From positions 82,877,696-82,941,695 of the forward strand of contig OY720643.1 of assembly GCA_963169105.1 (NCBI GenBank): DNA of 64,000 nucleotides, given 5' to 3'. Positions within the stretch are counted from its first letter, which is position 1. Every line of letters starts with the position of its first letter. Shown one piece after another: positions 11,022-22,654 of this stretch. The translations under genes were made by a program, and so were the position numbers. Below the pieces are notes generated by a model. The model saw nothing but the letters and a program-made list of their open reading frames with translations. It was not told the DNA's origin and did no database searches. This stretch comes from Ceriagrion tenellum. Lineage: Eukaryota; Arthropoda; Insecta; Odonata; Coenagrionidae.

Positions 11022-11581
11022 TTAAGGTAGTTTGAGCGAGATAGTTCCCTAGTCATAATAGAGACCATATTCGAATTATACGTATTAATTTCAGCAGCCG
11101 TAAGACACACGAATAAAATATTGCATTGTGATTGGTGTAATAGTATAGTTTTATATGACAGTTATTGTAAGTAATCAAATGAAAATATCTAAATGAGTCT
11201 TTAACTTGACTAATTTTTTTCGCGCGGTACGATTGAAATTCCTTCAAAACGGAAGGTTTTTGTGATATCGAAGAATGTATTACGGTGATAACATGATTAA
11301 TTTTCTAAAATAGTTGAGAAAACATTCAAACTACGTACTTGTTTTTTTGACGAAATCTAGGTGTAGGAAATGCCTCATTTTTAATATAAGTTCTCTCGTG
11401 AGTGCATACACGTACCATTTCCCTTATAAAAGTGCTGTTATTTTTTGGAAAATATGTCGGAAAGTAATGCTAAAAGAGGCTGAATTTTTGGGATCATTGG
11501 ATTAGTGAGATATTTTTCTTTAAAATGAGACCAAATTCATTGACTTCTAGGTAAATTGATATTTCGATAGCCTTGCCTTAA
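11022..11581 (+). repeat. Repeat S, unit 1 (complete)
   Basis: A 556-bp unit starts at TTAA (11022-11025) and ends at TTAA (11578-11581). Its left end GGTAGTTTGAGCGAGATA is mirrored by the right end GATATTTCGCTCAAACTATC of the copy at 33475-33886, giving ~17-bp inverted termini. No ORF resembles a protein. TTAA bounds suggest a piggyBac-like MITE, but the terminal bases do not match the usual piggyBac start. Confidence 0.65.
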
Positions 11582-11945
11582 GGTATTTTGAGGCAGATAG
11601 TTCCTTAGTCATGATGGAGATCATATTCGCATGATACGTTTTAATTTTAGCAGGTATAGGAAGCATGAAGCATAAAATATTAAACTATTAATGGTGCAAT
11701 TATATATTAGTACATGATTGATATTCTAGGTAATCGAATAAAAATATCTACTTAAGTCTTTGGTTAGACTCATTTTTTTCGCGCGGTACGTTCAAACCTT
11801 CTTCACATCGGAAGTTTTTTGCCATTCTGAAAAAAATTTCTGCAGTGAAATTATGATTTATTTAAAAAAATAGTCGTGTAAACATGCAAATTACACACTG
11901 TTTTTACGAGATCAAAGTATTAGAAATGCCTCTTGAAATGTGAAC
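11578..11945 (+). repeat. Repeat S, unit 2 (truncated)
   Basis: It continues directly from unit 1 and shares the TTAA at 11578-11581. It repeats the same order of landmarks: AGATAGTTCCTTAGTCATGAT, TCGCGCGGTACG and a CTG.AAAAA block. It is cut near 11945 by a LINE remnant. Confidence 0.65.
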
Positions 11946-12109
11946 GTATCAATTTCACACGGACTGAGGAGTATGATGAGTTCCTTGAGGATTATTACCA
12001 TCATTTGAGGATGAGGGTTAAGGTGATTTATGACCAGAAAGTGAATGGTATCATTGAAAAAGAACTCGTCTGCGTTACATGAGGTGGAGCTGTTTTATGG
12101 TGGAAAACT

Positions 12110-12270
12110 GTTAGGAGAACTGGGATGGGAATCGCAATTAAGGACTGCAGAACCGAGAGATTTAAAATGTCATTGTTTCCTCGTATAATAAGGGGCCATA
12201 ATAGTTGTGATGATCAGTTCTAGGATACTTTGACCCTGACTAAATAAAATATGTTCATACACTTTTGCTA
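12110..12270 (+). pseudogene. LINE family A remnant
   Basis: The + strand reads LLGELGWES, then a gap, then a form of DRFKMSLFPRIIRGHNSCDD. This is the end of the family A C-terminal domain with an internal deletion. It lies between repeat S units. About 11945-12110 before it is unidentified. Confidence 0.55.
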
Positions 12271-12404
12271 AATATCTTGACAGAATTATTAGCTACTAAC
12301 CTTGCATGCAATTTCTGGCATGGTATAGCTCTTGAATGATTTAGTACTTTGTAAAACTATTTATTTGTCACAGTAATTATACCCAGTAGTCGTAACTTAA
12401 GTAG

Positions 12405-12607
12405 TGTACTGCATGGTAGAATGTAGCACTCTCCTAGTTTTTGGTCTGACCGCGCACTGTTATCCTGACTGGTTTTGGCTTACGCATGGCATTCCGCGGA
12501 ACGCTCGCGGTTCGGAGATCAGCTGGAATGAGGGCATCATGCCCGGTGTGGAATCACCCCGAGCCACACACCCTAGTGGTAGCATGCACTGCATTACGTA
12601 GATTTAG
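12405..12607 (+). mobile_element. LINE family A3 3' end
   Basis: The 3' UTR text (GACCGCGCACTGTTATCCTGA) matches, inverted, the family A3 copies at 15.2 and 62 kb. It ends with the hairpin GCCACACACCCTAGTGGTAGC and a degraded GTAGAT tail at 12607. It inserted in the repeat S array. Confidence 0.75.
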
Positions 12608-13174
12608 ATGCAAGATAGTTTTAGCGATATATTATTCCCTAGTCATAGTGAAGGCCATAATCGAGAATTAAAATTTTAATTTATCAGCCTTAGGGAGCAT
12701 GCAGTAAATATTGTAATTTTTATGGTGTAATAACATACTTTCATATGACAGCAATTCTAAGTTATTAAATAAAAATATCTCTATAGGCCTTTAATTTGAC
12801 TCAATTTTCTCACGCGGGACGTTTTATTTGCAAATATGAAAAAATACTGCTGTGGCTATGTTTTATTTCAAGAAATACAAGGGGAAAACATGCAAACTAC
12901 ACACTGGTTATATTCTGACGAGATCTAGGTGTTAGAAATTCCTCATTGCCAAAAAAACATGTCTCCCTGGAATGTATACAGGAACCATATCCCATGCCCA
13001 TAAAATAGCTGATATGTGATAAAAATAGCTGATATCTTTCGGCAAATACCTCGGAAAGTAGTTCTGTAAGTGGCTGATATTTTCATATTTTTGGAAGCGT
13101 GGGGTATATTTCGTTAAAATGAAACCAATTCTTTTATTGCTGAGTAAAATGATATCTCGCTCATCCCATCTTAA
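12608..13174 (+). repeat. Repeat S, unit 3
   Basis: Same landmarks as units 1 and 2: TATTCCCTAGTCATAGTGA, TCACGCGGGACG, a TAGGTGTTAGAAATTCCTCA block and the end TCGCTCATCCCATCTTAA (TTAA at 13171-13174). It is more diverged, and its left end is blurred by the LINE A3 insertion. Confidence 0.6.
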
Positions 13175-13254
13175 AGCGTAGAATATAGAACAGACGAGCA
13201 ACTCTTGAGTATAATTGAGGCAAGCTACTTCTTCAAAGACTATGTGAATGAAAA

Positions 13255-13425
13255 TAAATAATTGTTTTCTAATAAAAAAGGTTAATAAATATGAAGTTTA
13301 CAGATATTTCACACACAAGGGTTACAGGAAATTAAGTGTTTATGTTCCACAACTGTTCAAATATATGAGTGGTGATCTAAAAAATTTGGAATCTATGAAG
13401 GAAGTAAAGAGATGGACAAAGGAAT
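13255..13425 (+). pseudogene. Retrotransposon C-terminal remnant
   Basis: A + frame reads YRKLSVYVPQLFKYMSGDLK and then NLESMKEVKRWTKE before a stop. This resembles the last ~40 residues of several LINE polyproteins (Y.K.S..V..P..FN.L, then F...K.WL). No other domain remains. Confidence 0.4.
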
Positions 13426-13607
13426 AGTTGCTAAGCATATAAATTATGTTTGTGCATTTCGCCAATTATTTATTGCCATTTATATATAGATTTAGGGCTA
13501 ATTTTTTGCTTGTGATAAATAAAAACACGACCGAAGAATTACAAAAGGCACCTGCTGATAAGCCAAGAGTGGCTTAGCAGGACCATGAAGTTATAAAGTT
13601 GTTTATT

Positions 13608-14640
13608 ACCTCTACATCTACTTCTACGTAATACCCTGCGAGCCACCACGAGGGTGTGTGGCAGGGGGCGAAGATTACCAAACATGGACTGTTGCCGAGC
13701 AAGAAGGATATTTAAGGGAGACATGCTAGAGAACAGGGTCACATGTAGCTAGATGGTTAGTATCTACATAATAATAAAGGGATTATTGGTTGTTATTAAA
13801 TGCATCATGCACTACAGACTACTCTAACTATAATTCACCTACCTATCCCTTTGCTACGCTGCCTATTGTTCTCTCTTATCGTACGCGGGAAAAATGACAT
13901 TTTAAATCTATCGGTACGACAATCTATCTCTCTAATCTTGTTAATCTTATCAAACCTAGCATAATACGCAGGGGTTTTCAATATATATCTAACGTCATCT
14001 GTGAACAAAACGGTTTCGAATTTACTTCAAAGGTTTAACCTAAATATTAACCTGCGTTCTGATAGTAATTCCCCTCCTAGTTCTTCTATTTAATTCGTAT
14101 TAATAGTGTACATTTACAAGATTTATATTGTATTGCATTTATGTGAGTTTTCTTTTATATCTAAGGTATTGAATTTGCACATTTTTGTAAATACCATGTG
14201 ATGTAATAATTATTATTTTTATTTTTTATCCGTATTTTTAATTCTGTAAGGCCTACCTGGCCTATTTTTCTTTTTCCAAAAGCTGACTCCTACGCACTTT
14301 TTTATGTTTAGTTCCATCTGCCACTTTTCGCACCAAGCATGAATAGCAAGTAGGTCGATTGTTAACGAGTCGCTATCTTCGCAATTGTTAATATCCCTAT
14401 ACACAACCGCGTCGTCTGCGAAGAGTCTAAGCTTGCTTTTAATGACGTTGCTAATATCATTTATGTACAAGAGAAATAAAAGTGGACCAATGACACTTCC
14501 CTGAGGAACACCCGATGTAACGCTGTGTTTGACTTGATACCGTATATGACAACCCTTTGCTCACACCCATGTAAGAACTGATTAATCCAACTAATAATGT
14601 TTTTATCTATTCCATATGCTTCTAGTTTTGAGAGATAAAA
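13608..14640 (-). mobile_element. LINE family A/A2 copy, rearranged
   Basis: The left part (13608-14095) is an A2-type tail, hairpin and C-terminal coding on the minus strand. The right part (14219-14640) is reverse transcriptase with YINDI and FADD. Between them 14100-14218 holds foreign text ending in an AT-rich (ATT-type) stretch, and about 350 bp expected from the copy at 27.1-28.4 kb are missing. Either a small element entered and caused a deletion, or two copies lie together. Confidence 0.75.
14219..14470 (-). pseudogene. LINE family A reverse transcriptase fragment (FADD)
   Basis: 83 codons include YINDI, LRLFADDAVVY (two catalytic aspartates of the RT palm), a CEKWQ helix and ELNIKKCVGVSFWKKK. 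Compared with the copy at 27732-28373 it lacks motif A and the C-terminal domain. It ends in-frame at the junction with foreign sequence. Confidence 0.75.
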
Positions 14641-15227
14641 TAACTACTCATTCGGGACTCGAAGTTGCAAATTTCATGGTAGCCTGCCAGCAAATTTCCG
14701 CACCGCTACTGAGACTTACGTATTGTTTAAAGAGCGGAATTTATATAAAGCGACGGTTACGTATTAGATAGGGTTATCAATTTTTACGCCAGAACAGAAA
14801 ATGTTTCGGCCAAGTTTGGGCCTACAATGTCGTGGACTTCATCCCAGCATTTGTGGTTATGTAATTTTCGCCGTGAATATCCCACTACCCCAGGAGGTGA
14901 GTTGTGTGGGAGGGGACAGTGAGTCAGCCGGGTTGGAAGAATGGCGAAGGTCTTCCTTTTCGTTCCTTACTTGTTACTGGGAGAGTCATTCAACTTTCCA
15001 CTCACCGCCCTCCTTTTGTGTGTTTATCCTAATAAAATGGGGGTTAGGCACATGTCATAGAAGACAAGCTGACCGCATCTTCCTTCGCAAAGTTGGCCTG
15101 AGGATCAACACAACCTGCCCCTATGCGAAAACGAAAATGGACTGGGGCCCAAAACATTGGACTGCGGCATTCAATTGGTGAGAAGAGAGAGAGCACGATT
15201 GCCAACTTTGTCATTGCGCTACCAAAA
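14641..15227. other. Unassigned stretch
   Basis: No gene is supported here. An open frame at 14801-15181 has no recognisable motif. Segments such as GTTTCGGCCAAGTTTGGGCC look like worn terminal repeats of a PLE, but no hammerhead core is intact. Confidence 0.3.
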
Positions 15228-16015
15228 AGCCGCGTCTACATCTATACCTAGGAAATACCATGCAAGCCACAACTAGGGTGTTTGGCACGGGGTGATTCGA
15301 CAGCAGACGTGCAGCAATCATTTCAGTTCAAATCAGAACCACACTCTTTCCCCCGGTCGCTTGGGCTAGGGCGCCGGCCAAAAGCAGTCGGGATAACAAT
15401 GAACGGTCAGACCAGATACTAGGAGAGTTCCACGTAGACTAACATGATATCACGCAATATAGTTATGATACAACTAATGGTCACTATTATTAATGCGATC
15501 GATAATTAGTCCTAAAAGGTAATAAATCGTGTAGAAAGTTAAATCATCAAGCGGATTGGGCTGTTATTAATGATGGTAAGGAATTAAGTACAAGTACGAA
15601 AACTATTCTACCTAGGAATGACCGAAGTTTTATAGAATATATCTATCGCAACTATCATAGTACCTATTTGTACGTTGAAAAATGACATTCTAAATCTATG
15701 GGTTCTGCAATCTATTTTGCTAATCTTATTCTTGTGATCATTTCTACCATAATAGTTCAGCTCTAGCAAAAATTTTCAACGTTCGGAAAATAATAATTTA
15801 CATCAAACTTTCGCGAAAGATTTAATCCATATTTTTTCCTTCGAAAAGATAGAGGTTATCACCCTAATTTTTCAACAACTCAGTAACACTCCTATGATTA
15901 TTGTAAGAATATTTAACAAATCTTGATGCTCTTCACTGAATTTGATCTATACCTAAAACTGGTCCTACTTCGTTAGGGTCCCACATACTAGTGGCGTACT
16001 CCAAGTGAGGTTTCA
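15228..16015 (-). mobile_element. LINE family A3, minus-strand pseudogene
   Basis: The left end has a short tail and the hairpin (..GCCACAACTAGGGTG..). The minus strand then gives degraded C-terminal motifs ending upstream in LEYATSMWDPNEVGP near 16000. Multiple stops. Segments here recur at 59.5, 60.4 and 62.5 kb, which defines the A3 family locally. Confidence 0.7.
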
Positions 16016-16524
16016 GAAGGCATTACGCGACTTTTGGACGATGAAAGGAATGCTCTGCTACCGGAATGGCATAGCTTTGGAACATGGATCCCTACTGCAG
16101 GAATGGAGTGGCCAGCCAGAACGACGGTCAAATATCACGCAGCGACTGATATACAAGGAGGGGAAACGGAACAGCCGAATACGACGAGAGACTAGGACAA
16201 GGGAGAGTCATTCTATATTACTACGGGGAAGGAGTCGGGCGGTGTCTACGCGAGAGGTTCGCTGGTGTTGCTTTCGTGTGAGCGTGTTAATTTGTGCAAG
16301 AAGAGTAAGAAAACGTCGCTGAGAGGGATGTCAGCCTGACGCAACTTCTTGGGCGGCGGGTCCACAACACCAAAACGGCGGTGGAGACTCTCGTATCGGA
16401 CTCCCGACCAGGTAGGATATATGACTTTTCATTTCATTCAAGAAGAATAGTTGGCGATTTACCTCTGAAGGTTACTCTGTAAGTTTTGGTGAGATGCTTC
16501 TTTGATGACGTTTATGGTGCTGGT
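16016..16524. other. Unassigned GC-richer stretch
   Basis: No feature recognised. The 105-codon frame at 16005-16322 is arginine-rich low-complexity translation without a family signature and begins inside the LINE A3 copy. I do not call it a gene. Confidence 0.3.
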
Positions 16525-16661
16525 CGTAAGACTTTCAGAGAGATTAAGGCGGGAGCCCCTAGAGACTCGGAGGCTACACGATAGGCTTAGCTTGCTTGAG
16601 AAATTCAGAACAAGTATGTTTCAGATTGATGCAGAGAATATTATCATGACGCCTCACTACA

Positions 16662-17660
16662 CGAAAACGCGAAAAGTGGCAGATGGAACTAAACATAAAA
16701 AAGTGCGTCGCAGTCAGGTTTTGGAAAAAGAAAAATAGGCCAGGTAGGGCTTACAGAATAAAAATACGGAAATTATTCACGCCGAGTCTGTTAAGTACTT
16801 AGGGGTCACAATTACTCACGACCTATCTTGGGGAAAACATATTAGGGAAATATGCGGTCAAGCATATAGGAAGCTAGGCTTTATCAAGAGAGTACTCGGA
16901 AAATGTGATGAGAAAGTGAAAGAACGTTGTAATTTTTCAATCGTTAGGCCTCTTCTGGAATATGCTGTTAGTGTATGGGATCCATACGAAACGGGGTTAA
17001 TATCAGAGTTAGATCGAGTACAGCGAAGAGGTGCTAGGTTTGTGAAACGATGCTACGATAAGTTGGCTAGTGTGTCTGGACTGTTAGAAGAATTAGGATG
17101 GGAATCGCTGTCACAGCGTAGATTAAATTATAGGCTTAACCTCCTAAATAAATTTCAGGAAAATCATTTTACTGACGACGTAAAAAACATACTATTAACC
17201 CCTTCGTACTACGGCAGATTAGATCGCGCCAATAAAATTAGAGAGATAGATTGTAGAACCGATAGGTATAAAATGTCATTTTTTCCGCGTACCATTCGGG
17301 ACCATAACAGCTGTGATCGTCGTCATGAATAGTTCGAGTATTGACAATAGGTAGGCAGTAAATCTTTCTCATTATATATTCTACTCTCTTATTTATGCAT
17401 GATGTAAATATTGATGTTCTTATTTATGCATGATATTTTGAATCTGTAGTAGTAGTCTTTGTATCCCTTGCATGTTGGAACGATTGAAGATTGAATGTTT
17501 CTTGGTTAGTAGATTTTGAATTGGCGCTTTGCATGTGTGGTACGCGGGTTTTAATGTAATGTCGGTGTTCTACCATATCATTCATGCATGCCTGGTGCGA
17601 AAGCACCCCCTGCCACACACCCATTGGGTGGCCTGCAGGGTATGACGTAGATGTAGATGT
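16662..17660 (+). mobile_element. LINE family A inserted in LINE B, 5'-truncated
   Basis: It begins within the reverse transcriptase (KWQMELNIKKC region), continues through the C-terminal domain and 3' UTR, and ends with GGGTGGCCTGCAGGGTATGA and a GTAGATGTAGATGTA tail. ACA is present at both junctions, a very short duplication at best. Closely similar to the copy at 27.1-28.4 kb. Confidence 0.9.
16916..17332 (+). pseudogene. LINE family A C-terminal domain
   Basis: 138 open codons. Motifs in order are FSIVRPLLEYAVSVWDPY (residues ~7-24), ELDRVQRRGARFVKRCYD, LEELGWESLSQRRLNYRLNL, DRANKIREIDCRTDRYKM and SFFPRTIRDHN before the stop. This is the region after the RT palm and thumb in CR1/L2/Jockey-like LINEs. 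It serves as the reference for frame checks of the minus-strand copies. Confidence 0.85.
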
Positions 17661-17912
17661 ACAACTTTAGGTCTGACAGGAGCGATAAAATAAGACAGAT
17701 ACACTGCCGAACAAATAGGTACAAAAACTCGTTTTTTTTGCGCACAATATGCGACCACAATAAAAACAGAGCTCCACTAAATGCTCTCCCATTATACACG
17801 CCACCATTTCTCCTCTCAAAACCTTACCCATTACATCTTTACACGGCTGGTGACGTAACATCCCCTGCCACATGCCCTTGCGGAGGCCCCCTGGGTAGTA
17901 TGTAGATGTAGA

Positions 17913-18304
17913 TATACGGAGGTTGTTATTATTATTCTTCTCCGTTTGTGATAGGGATGAGCCAACAGTATCTTTCTATTTGTTCACTGGGTTTCGAACA
18001 CAATAATGGATTATTGGGGACCTGAACGAATACATGAATATATGTGAGAGTACACGAGTACGAATACAATTTATCTCGGTGAACACTCGAGTACCTGGGT
18101 AAATACGAATGAATGCAAATTCCAAAAATAAATAAGCCGGCGACTGCCAAATACTTTGATAAATATGAGATTCTGAATGAATTTGTTTAGTCTTCACTGA
18201 GGCATTCAATTATTCTTTCTAGTGTTCGTGTATGTATTCATGAAAACAAACATGCTTTTGTGCAGTTTTTAGGTGTCCAAGTATTAATGATGTTATAAGT
18301 AATG
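17913..18304. other. Unassigned AT-rich stretch
   Basis: No motif recognised. Two overlapping minus-strand open frames (17932-18209) look random. Confidence 0.3.
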
Positions 18305-18990
18305 AATAAATACATTAGGCACATCTACCTAATACCGTTTGGCAGAGGGCGATTTTTCACCAACATCCACTATAGTGTAGAAGTTGACTTTCACCAATTA
18401 CACTATAGATAAGCTTCCAATGCTACAGAAAATATGGAATTTAAGTGTAATGCAACTACGTAAGCGAGATGCAAGAGCCATGCAGGGGACATGCAATACA
18501 TGATATAAGTACTACGTGGTAGATTTATAAACAAGCATTAGGGAGCAAATCAACTAATCAGCTACACTACCTCTCGACTTCACTACTTCAAAGTCTCATT
18601 GGAAGCCATTAAGGTTTCTGATATATTGCGGGAAAACGACGTTTAAACCTGTCATTTCTGTCGTTTATTTCCTAATATAAGTCTCATCATCTGATCTACC
18701 GTAGTGTTTTCGAGTTAGTAAAATATTTCTAACTTCGCCAGAAAATAAATTTGTTTCCAATTTACGTAAAAGATTGAGCCTAATTTTAGTTATAAAATGG
18801 CGAATTACTTAGTTTTCCACAAATGATGCAGATTTTTTTGCGGAAAACTAAGTTATTCATCATTTCATTATGAAGAAATTCCACCAAGTTACTTCCAATA
18901 CTATCGATTCCTAAGTTGAATTGACGGTCTGAAAGCGATTCCCATCCTAATTGTTACTAAAGTTCAGTGACTCTGATGAGACTATCGTAT
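18305..18990 (-). pseudogene. Strongly degraded LINE (A-like) remnant
   Basis: The left end ACATCTACCTAATACCGT.TGGCAG is a worn tail and hairpin. Antisense pieces of the C-terminal domain remain (for example text equivalent to ELGWESLSDRQFN near 18940). A ~15-bp-arm hairpin (CTTAGTTTTCC / GGAAAACTAAG) at about 18808-18867 interrupts it. Confidence 0.55.
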
Positions 18991-19569
18991 CGGCCTTTAC
19001 GTATCTTCATGATTTTTTCTGCACGTCCCCTTACTCAGCTCTATGTTGTTGTATCATTTCGTTGATGCGGTGAACGGAGAGTTCTTGCCTTGTATCTGGA
19101 TTTTGTCAGTTATTGTGTAGGCAACAGAGCCTCTGAAAAAATTCGTCTGAGATCACTCTTCAGTTGAATTTTTAATAGTCACATCCCTGCAGCCTTAAAT
19201 CCCGCAATTTCCATTGTTTTATTATTTGTAATTAAGCTGACTTAAAAATTACATTTCGTCTGAAAGTTCGCTGTAGGCATTGTTCTGCTGATACAGTTGA
19301 CGCTCGAAATTTTTGTGAGCGCCTATTTCATTGCAGTGTATTAACTTTCATTCAAGAAAATAAGATGTGACTTGTTCTTAGCTTTGAATGTTCACATTTA
19401 TGTCCTGCACGACTGATTCATCGACTTTGAATGGAGTGACTGTGGTCTTTTCGGTCCAAGTCTTAAATTTGTATTCTCATTCCGTCAGGAGAAGTTAAAA
19501 GGCTGGTTTCTAAACTCCATATTAGTCTGGAAATGATGAGTTGGGAGGTTGAGTTGCTACGAAGGACAG

Positions 19570-19915
19570 CAGGGCAGCTGTATTTGTGGGTATTGCCTTA
19601 GGCGTTGAGCATCTTTCTTGTGGAAGTTCACTCAAGAGCATCATTCTTGAGTGTTAAGTTTTATTAACCATCAGTGGGTTCTAAGTGGTGAAATTGACTT
19701 CACAACCAACCTGTTCTAATGCGTATATTCAACTGCTCTCTGGAACAGGAAGGCATGCGCTACATGCAGAACAAACAAATGACTGTCGATATGAAAGAAA
19801 CAAATTGCTCACGCAAAACAGAAGACACAGGGCAGTTGTATTTGTGGATATTGCCCTAGGTGTTGAGCATCTTTCTCGCGGAATTTCACTCAAGAACATC
19901 ATTCTTGAGAATTTT
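19570..19915 (+). repeat. Direct repeat pair, ~90 bp, 255 bp apart
   Basis: Copies at 19570-19655 and 19825-19915 share GGGCAG.TGTATTTGTGG, GTTGAGCATCTTTCT and a CACTCAAGA.CATCATTCTTGAG block. A 117-codon + frame (19685-20038) spans the second copy but shows no known motif. The rest of 18991-20270 is unassigned. Confidence 0.6.
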
Positions 19916-20271
19916 GGCCTAAGATGCTTTACAAGTGCGCTCTTTTTTCACCGATTTCATTTGCTTGAAAGCAGTCTTCATCAGTCATCAGTTGGGGAAA
20001 TACAATTGATTATTATGGGAAAGCTTTCAGATACGTGAACGCAGTCATCATTAGCAGTTGGAAAACATGTTTGTGTAACTTTGGAGAGCATGTTCAATTT
20101 TAGATTTGGTTTCATAATATTCACTAGAACGAGGATTATTCTCTGGGTCTGAACAGGAAAGAATATAAAAAACCGACACAAGGTATACCTGCTCAGATTT
20201 CATAGTGTAAGTTTTGCATATGTTACAGATTTTAATGTTACCTACTTTCTCAACATGTGAAGTAAATATTC

Positions 20272-20925
20272 ACCTACATCTACATACTACCCCGCGAGCC
20301 ACCGCATGGGCGTGTGCCAGGTCACCAGCCGTGTAAGGATGTAAGTTTTTGGGAGGTGTAATGGTGACATGTATTATGGGATTGTGTTTAGAGGAGTAAA
20401 GATTTATTGCGGTCGCTTATTGTGCGCGGGAAGAACGAGTTTTAATACCTGTCTGTTCGGCAGTGTATCTCTCTTATTTTATAGCACCTGTCAGGCCTAG
20501 AAATGTATTGAGGCGTCTTGATAATATTCTCTCTGTCGCTCTGAAACACACCAGTTCTGAGTTTCTCAAGCAGCCTTCGCCTAGTGTGCAGCTTCCGAGT
20601 ATCTAAGGGCCCTCACCTTAATCCATCTAAGAGTTGTGAAACGCTATATGTTCGTTCGTAGCAGTTTTTAACGAAGCGTACTGCTTTTCTTTGTAATTTA
20701 TTAATTTTTTTCGTTAAATCTTTATGACCATGATCCCAAATGCTCGCGGCGTATTCGAGGTGTGGCCTAACCAGAGCGAAGTAGCATCTCTCTTTGACTT
20801 TTTCATCCGAGCACCTTCCTATTATATGGTTAACAAAACCTAGTTTTTTTAATGCTGTGCCGCATAAGTTTTGTATGTGTGTTCCCCACGATATATCTGA
20901 AGTTAAAGTAATTGTGGAATTTGGT
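20272..20925 (-). mobile_element. LINE family B 3' end, copy 3 (pseudogene)
   Basis: GATGTA-type tail and hairpin at the left, then antisense 3' UTR and C-terminal coding with DRC..TREIHC-type and WEPL.TRRL text, reaching the DISWGTHIQNL region near 20900. Stops throughout. Confidence 0.85.
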
Positions 20926-20989
20926 TATTTGATTTCTCTCACTCTGTAATGAAATGGTTGAATATTAAGTTGTATGATGAAGTCACAAA

Positions 20990-21420
20990 CCAGGAAAATT
21001 ACGGTAACTTCAGGCCAGTTCTGGGGGAAACGCATTGGATACATTTTGAGGGCTGTGTTAAAGAGACTAGGATTTTTCAAGAGAGTACGGGAAGGTCCCC
21101 CGGATAAAAAAATGAATGCGATACTACTTTGATCTGAACCACATTTGGGACTCTGAAAAGAAAGTAATTAACTCGTGAAATAAGTTAATTCAAAGGGAAA
21201 CCGTACCTTTATCTAAAATCTTACGACTGAAAGGAGAATGTTGCGCATCCGATTGCTTGAAAAATTCAGATCAGATGAGTTTTAGGATGGCGCAGTAGTT
21301 ATTAATTGAATCCCGCAAGATATATCAGAGATAAATGGAGGTGAAAAAATTAGAGCAATATTTCCCCGAAGTAATCGGTCCTGAAATTCATTCTTCCCAT
21401 TCACAATTAAAATATCCCAT
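20990..21420 (+). pseudogene. Degraded LINE C-terminal remnant
   Basis: The + strand fragments read GKRIGYILRAVLKRLGFFKR, later SEPHLGL, LRIRLLEKFRSDEF and EKIRAIFPRSNRS, in different frames. Order and spacing match the LINE C-terminal domain, but no frame is intact and no 3' tail is seen. Confidence 0.55.
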
Positions 21421-21589
21421 TCACAAGTTAAATAACGAAGCAAGACGTTAATAATTCTTTTCTATCTGCGTATATTAGTCATTGGGCCTGTTACATCCTT
21501 CTTTATTTTATTTACTTATCAAAATACGGGTAGCTACTCAATAGTAGAAACTTTTAAATAGCAATACACCAAGTCTTCGGTATGCGTCG

Positions 21590-21905
21590 TTTCGATTTAC
21601 GTCTGATTCGATATTGCGTTCATGCTGACAAGGGTCGTCGGAATATTTTTCCGTTTGATCCCAATAAAATATATCGTATGTTCATATGCTTGCGTTTTTT
21701 GATGGTTTAAGACATAATAATCCTATCCGAAATAGCTATTTTTTCCTGGATAAAGGCAAAAAACGAATTTTGAAATTAACGCCTTGATTTTTTTGTGAGA
21801 TTTAAGTGGTCACGAATATTTGGATCCGTTTTACGTTGTTTCGACTTACGTCGCTCATCTTCAAAACGCATCTCCGACGGAAATCGAGGACTGTTTTTTT
21901 CATAA
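21590..21905. repeat. Possible pogo/Tigger-like DNA transposon remnant
   Basis: Two related segments, GTCGTTTCGATTTACGTCTG near 21594 and TTGTTTCGACTTACGTCGC near 21837, plus the end GACGGAAATCGAGGACTG, resemble the ends of pogo-like MITEs. I could not confirm a TIR pair or TSD. 21905-22650 shows nothing I recognise. Confidence 0.3.
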
Positions 21906-22654
21906 TAATACATTAATATCATACATACATTAATAATTAAATACAAATATCAAAAGTTATAAAATTAAAATAAATATAAATTGTTCATAATGATTTATTT
22001 AGTTTATTTTAAAAAATGTCCAGTGACCAATCTCAGTCTTTCTGACTTTCAGTCTCTTTTACTCTCTATCTTTCCATTTCTTGCGTCGATGTCCCAGAGA
22101 TCTTGCCCCTCTCGTTCATTATTTCCAAAATAGTTCGTGCAGTCTTTCCTCATCTATTCTTTCTACGTGTTCAGTTTCATGTATATCCGTACTCTGGTAT
22201 CGTTTCCTTCATGGATTGCAAGCAAAGAACTTATCTTGAACCTCTTGTAGAAACTTCTTTTACATTCAATTACTTTGCAACGTATGATTTAAATTCTTTT
22301 TGTCACTTCATCCGATTCGTTTTCCTCTTTTTTTCTCTTTTTGCCACTCATTTTCATGGCTCGTGTCCCAACTGCCCGTGATACACAGGTGATAGAGTAG
22401 TAATGAGGATGTAGACTTTTGAAATTATTTTTTCCGACCTAACCGTTGGATGTGTTGTTAACGTTGGATAATGGATAACCGTTGGATGATGGATAAAGTA
22501 TTGAAGCAAGTAAGGACGTCCCAGTGCTTTTTAAGGTGGTTGGAGTGATTTCCCTTTACATACGTGCGTGATGTGCGTGGGTAAAAGCGAAAAAATTGCG
22601 TGTTACCGATATGGTTTCTTGGCAATGGAATGATATTTTAACATTATAATTTTA

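Larger units (their letters stand above)
16525..17912 (+). mobile_element. LINE family B copy split by a family A insertion
   Basis: Family B coding runs from 16525 (REPLETRRLHDRLSLLEK) to about 16660 and resumes at about 17661 (LGLTGAIK..-type text matching RSDRCDKIRE, then RYKNSF), ending with the hairpin and GTAGATGTAGATA tail at about 17912. The intact copy at 56.2 kb reads straight through this point, so the intervening kilobase is a later insertion. Confidence 0.85.

Noticed and set aside
14801..15181. 126-codon plus-strand ORF
   Set aside because: No recognisable domain; composition and position look random.
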